NCBI RefSeq assembly: GCF_933775445.1
Contig: NC_065876.1
Coordinates: 17,794,001 to 17,858,000, forward strand
DNA from: Argentina anserina
Lineage: Eukaryota; Streptophyta; Magnoliopsida; Rosales; Rosaceae
Direction of reading: 5' to 3'
Length of the DNA stretch: 64,000 bases
The notes beneath the pieces are model-generated. The model was given only the letters and a program-made list of their open reading frames with translations. It was not told the DNA's origin and made no database searches. Of this stretch, positions 60,301-64,000 are shown one piece after another (position 1 is the stretch's first letter; every line of letters begins with the position of its first letter). The translations under genes and the position numbers were made by a program.

Positions 60301-61956
60301 TTTGTGTTTATTTACAGAGTGGTCTTAACCATTGACTAAAAATAGACCAGCTGAACTTTGAAATGGTTTCACAGCTCCTTTTTGCTTGGTTAATGTACAG
60401 AATAGATTACTGATAGCTGTTGCTATATGGTGATATTGATACTGGTTTTCTGATTTCTGTAGGTATTATATTCATAATAATGATTACCTTGAGATTAGCC
60501 GTTGCTATAAGGCTATATACGAGATTCCTTCTGTTAGAGAGAATCCAACCCAGTGGATACCGGTACAGCTCTTGTTTGTAATCGTGTATTAAATGATTTA
60601 AATCTCCTTGACTCTGTTGATCTTCTCTGATATTTCTCTTCATATAGGTCTTGAGGAAAATCTGTTGGTACTTGGTTCTGTCTCCACATGATCCATTGCA
60701 GTCCAGCCTTCTTAATTCCACCCTGGAAGATAAGAATCTTTCCGAAATTCCTTATTTTAGGTAAATTCAACTTTTAGTATTTGTTAGACATCTCCCTTAT
60801 ATTTAAATTTCAGTTTGATAAAGAAGGCCTGCCTCTGTTATTTTGTTGTAGGTTGCTGTTGAAACAGGTGGTAACCATGGAGGTCATACAGTGGACAACT
60901 CTTTGGAATACATACAAGGCTGAGTTTGAGAATGAGAAGAGTATGCCAGGAGGCTCTTTGGGTGACAAAGCAGCTGATGATCTGAAGCAAAGAATTATTG
61001 AACATGTAGGTTTCAATTAGTTGTAATATCTTAACATCTGGGTTCTGCTATTCATTTCTCTATTTATTTAGCAGATACTTTTGCTGACATGTGGTGCTTT
61101 TGCAGAACATTCTTGTTGTTTCAAAGTATTACTCAAGAATTACCTTGAAGAGACTCGCAGAGCTACTGTGTCTTAGTATCCAGGTCTGTTGATGTTATTT
61201 TTATTCATTTGAACATTTTAATTGCAGTGAAATGTGTGTTTGTTATACATGTGCATTTCCATAATTTATGTTGTTGTGCAATGATGTGTTTGTATTCAGA
61301 TAGTTTGTCCTCTTGCTCTAAATTGTATGTAACATGGTAGTGGAAAGAGATAGTTTTGAACTGTTGAGGCCAAGACCAGTAGTTCATTTCCATAGGAAAC
61401 TCACATCTCATTGTCTTCATTTATTTTTCACTTCTTTTGATAAATGTCCCAACACGTATGAAACTTGATATAGAAGGAGCTTGGGATTCCAAATTACAAA
61501 TTGAACTTATATTCTGGTTTCTAACTCTCTGGAATTCAAATTGTACTTTCTATTCATATGGTACATGCACTTAGGATTTCAAAATACCACTTTCCAGAGA
61601 GCTGGAATTCAAATTTTACTTTAAATTCCGATTCATTCATGCTTCATGGACCGAGTCAAAGTTAGTATTTCATATAGGAAAATCTAGTCTTGTTCCCACT
61701 GTTGTTTAATCTGTACTTTCGGTTCCTTTGTGTTCAGGAAGCTGAGAAGCATCTCTCAGATATGGTTGTGTCCAAGGCACTTGTTGCCAAGATTGACAGA
61801 CCGATAGGGATTGTCTGTTTCCAAACTTCAAAGGATAGCAACAATGTTCTTAATTCATGGGCTATGAGCTTGGAGAAACTACTTGATCTTGTTGAGAAAA
61901 GCTGTCATCAGATTCACAAAGAAACCATGGTTCACAAGGCTGCCTTGAAGGCTTAA
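57379..61956 (+). CDS. RPN5: 26S proteasome lid subunit RPN5 (PSMD12)
   Basis: Eleven exons: 57379-57381, 57475-57669, 58196-58303, 58406-58510, 58622-58678, 58803-58999, 60463-60562, 60648-60760, 60852-61005, 61106-61183 and 61738-61956. They total 442 codons plus stop, the same length as Arabidopsis RPN5a. RPN5 is a PCI-domain scaffold of the regulatory-particle lid, required for assembly and degradation of ubiquitinated proteins in nucleus and cytosol. Visible marks include [80 protein letters not shown] and, in the C-terminal PCI part, [40 protein letters not shown] and [19 protein letters not shown]. Exon 1 codes only the start Met and the intron follows directly; the next codons read [14 protein letters not shown], matching the family's MDG-like start. 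All phases fit. No odd residues were seen; intron 6 is the longest at 1.46 kb. Confidence 0.95.
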
Positions 61957-62765
61957 GGAGCGGTGTGGCATGCTTATTTTGGGGTTTCGAAAGTGCGAGG
62001 GTTAACTGAACTTATGTTTCCTTCTGGATAAGCCATGCAGGCTGGAACTGTTCCATAAACTGAGTTTTCAATTCCAGCATTTAAATTAAATATGAAGGGT
62101 CGATCACACATGTATCCCCCAAAATATTTGTTCGCTAGATAAGGCTTTTATAACTAAAAGACTGCTGTGTACTACTGGCACATAACTTGCCAATGGTGTT
62201 TCACTTGGTTCTTATGTTCTTTGGTGCCTGATTCAAGATGACATGTTTCCTGCCTTTTATCTTCTGTAGCTTGTTCTTGCGCTTTTGTTAATTTTCTTTA
62301 CGGGAAATGACCATTTGCGCAAACTAGGGCTGTGTTTGGTAGAGCTTATGAGCTCTGGTGATTATAAGTGAAGCCCAGCAACTCATTTGGTAAACTGGCT
62401 TCTGCTCTTCCAACTTCCAAAAGCTGGGGCTTTTTCAAGCCAAAAGGAGAAGTAGCTCTTACCCTCTTTTTAGAAGCCGCTTCTACTTCTTAACGCGCGC
62501 ACTGTAGCGGCGAATTAATGAACATTCCAAAATACCAATGGGTACCCTTGGTGGTTTCAACTAATTACGACCCATCACATATCAAACAGAAATACCATCA
62601 ACTAGGCCAAACCCACTGCCAAGGGCGACCTCCCTCTCTCCGGGCAGTACACCCCTAATGTTTCTCTTTCACTGTGGAATCATCTCAGTTCCCCAAAGCT
62701 GCATCCTTTTTGGCTCTTGGAGATCTGGATTGGATTTAGATTGTGTTTTTGGGTTTAAAGTCCAA
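61957..62765 (+). other. RPN5 3'UTR, MITE-like end and RTNLB promoter
   Basis: RPN5's 3'UTR begins at 61957. At 62326-62510 there is agggctgtgtttggtagagct with g/c-rich agct/agaagc repeats, the terminal style of common plant hAT MITEs, with only one end found. The RTNLB promoter and leader must lie between about 62500 and 62765; no clear TATA was identified. Confidence 0.4.
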
Positions 62766-64000
62766 ATGGGTTCACCAGAAAGATTGTTTGGCCGGCAGAG
62801 AAGCCTTCATGAGATCCTTGGAGGAGGTCTTGGTGAGTCCTTCATCTTTGTTGATTATTCTGCATCACATTCTCCTCTTTACAATTCTTAATTACTTCAG
62901 ATTGCTATAAAAGAGTTGTCATTCAGTATTGGAGTTACTTCAATGTTGAGATTTAATTTGGGTAAACGTAAACTTTGTTCTTTGATCAAATGCAGAAGTT
63001 TGGTTGGTTGCTTTGGATTTAAGATATTACGGGTCTAATGAGCCTTTCTTTTTTGGGTGATATTTTACTGATATAGTTGCAGATGTGATCTTGTGGAGGC
63101 AGAAAGATGTGACAATGGGGATACTGTTAGTAGCTTTAGCTGCTTGGGTGGTGTTTGAGAAGTCTGGTTATACATTGCTATCACTGGTCTCTAGTGTTCT
63201 TCTCCTTCTCTTTGTCATTCTGTTTCTCTGGGCAACAGCGGTTGCCATTCTGAACCGGTAATATGTAGTGCAAGTTGTGCTTCTTGACTGACATTTGGTT
63301 CCTTATAGTTCAATTCAATGTTTTGTTCAGTTGATGCAAACTCTTATCATTCATTTAAAATTGAATAAAACTACACATGTTTAGCTTCATTATGCAAACC
63401 TGTTTGACATTATAATTTATAAGAGAGTTCTTAGACCTTGATCAACTGTCTTACGTTTGTTTTCATCCCAAATAATGTCAAACTTCTGAAGACATGGCTA
63501 GGATGATTGATGAAATACATTTTCAGTTGCAAACTTAAATTTTCGTGCTGCACATGACTATAATGATAAATTTCATTTAGAACAGACCAGCTCCACCCCT
63601 GCCTGAATTTCAGTTATCAGAAGAAATGGGGAATGAAGCTGCAGCTGTCATCCGCACTCGTGTAAACGCTTTGCTTTTGGTTTCACAAGATATTTCTCTC
63701 GGTAAGGATTCGAGGTTGTTCTTCAAAATAGCGGCTTTCCTGCTTCTGATCTACTTTATTGGTGGCTTGACTGATTTCCTGACTTTGAGCTACACCAGTA
63801 AGCTTCAGTTTCAATGAGATTTGCCTAATTCGGAAATGAGAATCCAAATGTGGAAATTGGTTCTTATAATTTTCAAATCCTCTGTTGCAGGCCTTGTCAT
63901 TGTTTTGAAAATTCCAGCATCCTATGACAGATGTGAGGATTATGCGGACAAGTATGTCATAATGGGTTACAGGAAATTGCTGAAATTGTATGCTAAACTA
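62766..64000 (+). CDS. Reticulon-like protein (RTNLB), partial at window end
   Basis: Four exons seen: 62766-62832, 63083-63257, 63586-63797 and 63891-64000 and beyond, with GT/AG ends and matching phases. Reticulon-like proteins shape tubular endoplasmic reticulum by hairpin membrane insertion. The start MGSPERLFGRQRSLHEILGG is followed by DVILWRQKDVTMGILLVA, then a long hydrophobic pair of helices (GYTLLSLVSSVLLLLFVILF), PAPPLPEFQLSEE, then a second hydrophobic region (LFFKIAAFLLLIYFIGG) and ASYDRCEDYADKYVI. This order is the RHD reticulon domain, and the short N-terminus suits the RTNLB11/12/13 subgroup. The stop codon is beyond the window, so the C-terminus is not seen. No frameshift found. 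Confidence 0.88.

Overview
The window is nuclear DNA of a dicot plant. The genes have many exons with GT/AG introns, intergenic DNA is AT-rich, and repeats include Ty1/copia and Ty3/gypsy relics, LINE fragments, hAT-type and Mutator-type MITEs and (GA)n/(CT)n runs. The repeat and protein flavour suggests a rosid, perhaps Rosaceae, but that is an inference from memory.

Five genes are secure; each was rebuilt from consensus splice sites, and the first four give a full-length open product. They are a FAR1-RELATED SEQUENCE 11-like transcription factor (27608-31001, +, 3 exons, 678 aa), an NPF4-clade NRT1/PTR transporter (37174-40530, +, 5 exons, 631 aa), the Tudor-domain splicing factor SPF30/SMNDC1 (42362-47615, -, 8 exons, 302 aa), the 26S proteasome lid subunit RPN5/PSMD12 (57379-61956, +, 11 exons, 442 aa, first exon coding only ATG) and a reticulon-like protein (62766-64000, +, cut by the window end). 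They are unrelated housekeeping or regulatory genes, each with its own promoter, and no operon-like grouping is expected.

The left 26 kb is mostly decayed mobile DNA. In order it holds a broken endogenous pararetrovirus movement-protein region (about 30-1490, -) abutting a copia relic, a Ty3 LTR, a copia solo LTR, a receptor-kinase tail fragment, an acidic repeat exon, at least four phase-compatible exons of an unrecognised minus-strand gene (9640-12405), a mosaic locus combining two VOC/glyoxalase-like copies with an HSP70/BiP lid fragment (13584-14729), a second copia relic, a minus-strand Ty3 3' end with its LTR, and non-autonomous DNA elements.

The right half between genes holds a LINE RNase H tail beside the FRS gene, a Mutator-like MITE with a 9-bp target duplication, a fresh ~220-bp tandem duplication, degenerate LINE ORF1 and RNase H pieces, a Ty3 LTR end, and several insertions of one hAT-like MITE family. 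Four members of that family, in introns and spacers, have recognisable 8-bp target duplications, and one carries a nested fold-back element. No tRNA, rRNA or CRISPR was recognised. No clearly new system was found; the best leads are the VOC/HSP70 mosaic and the unrecognised 9640-12405 gene.
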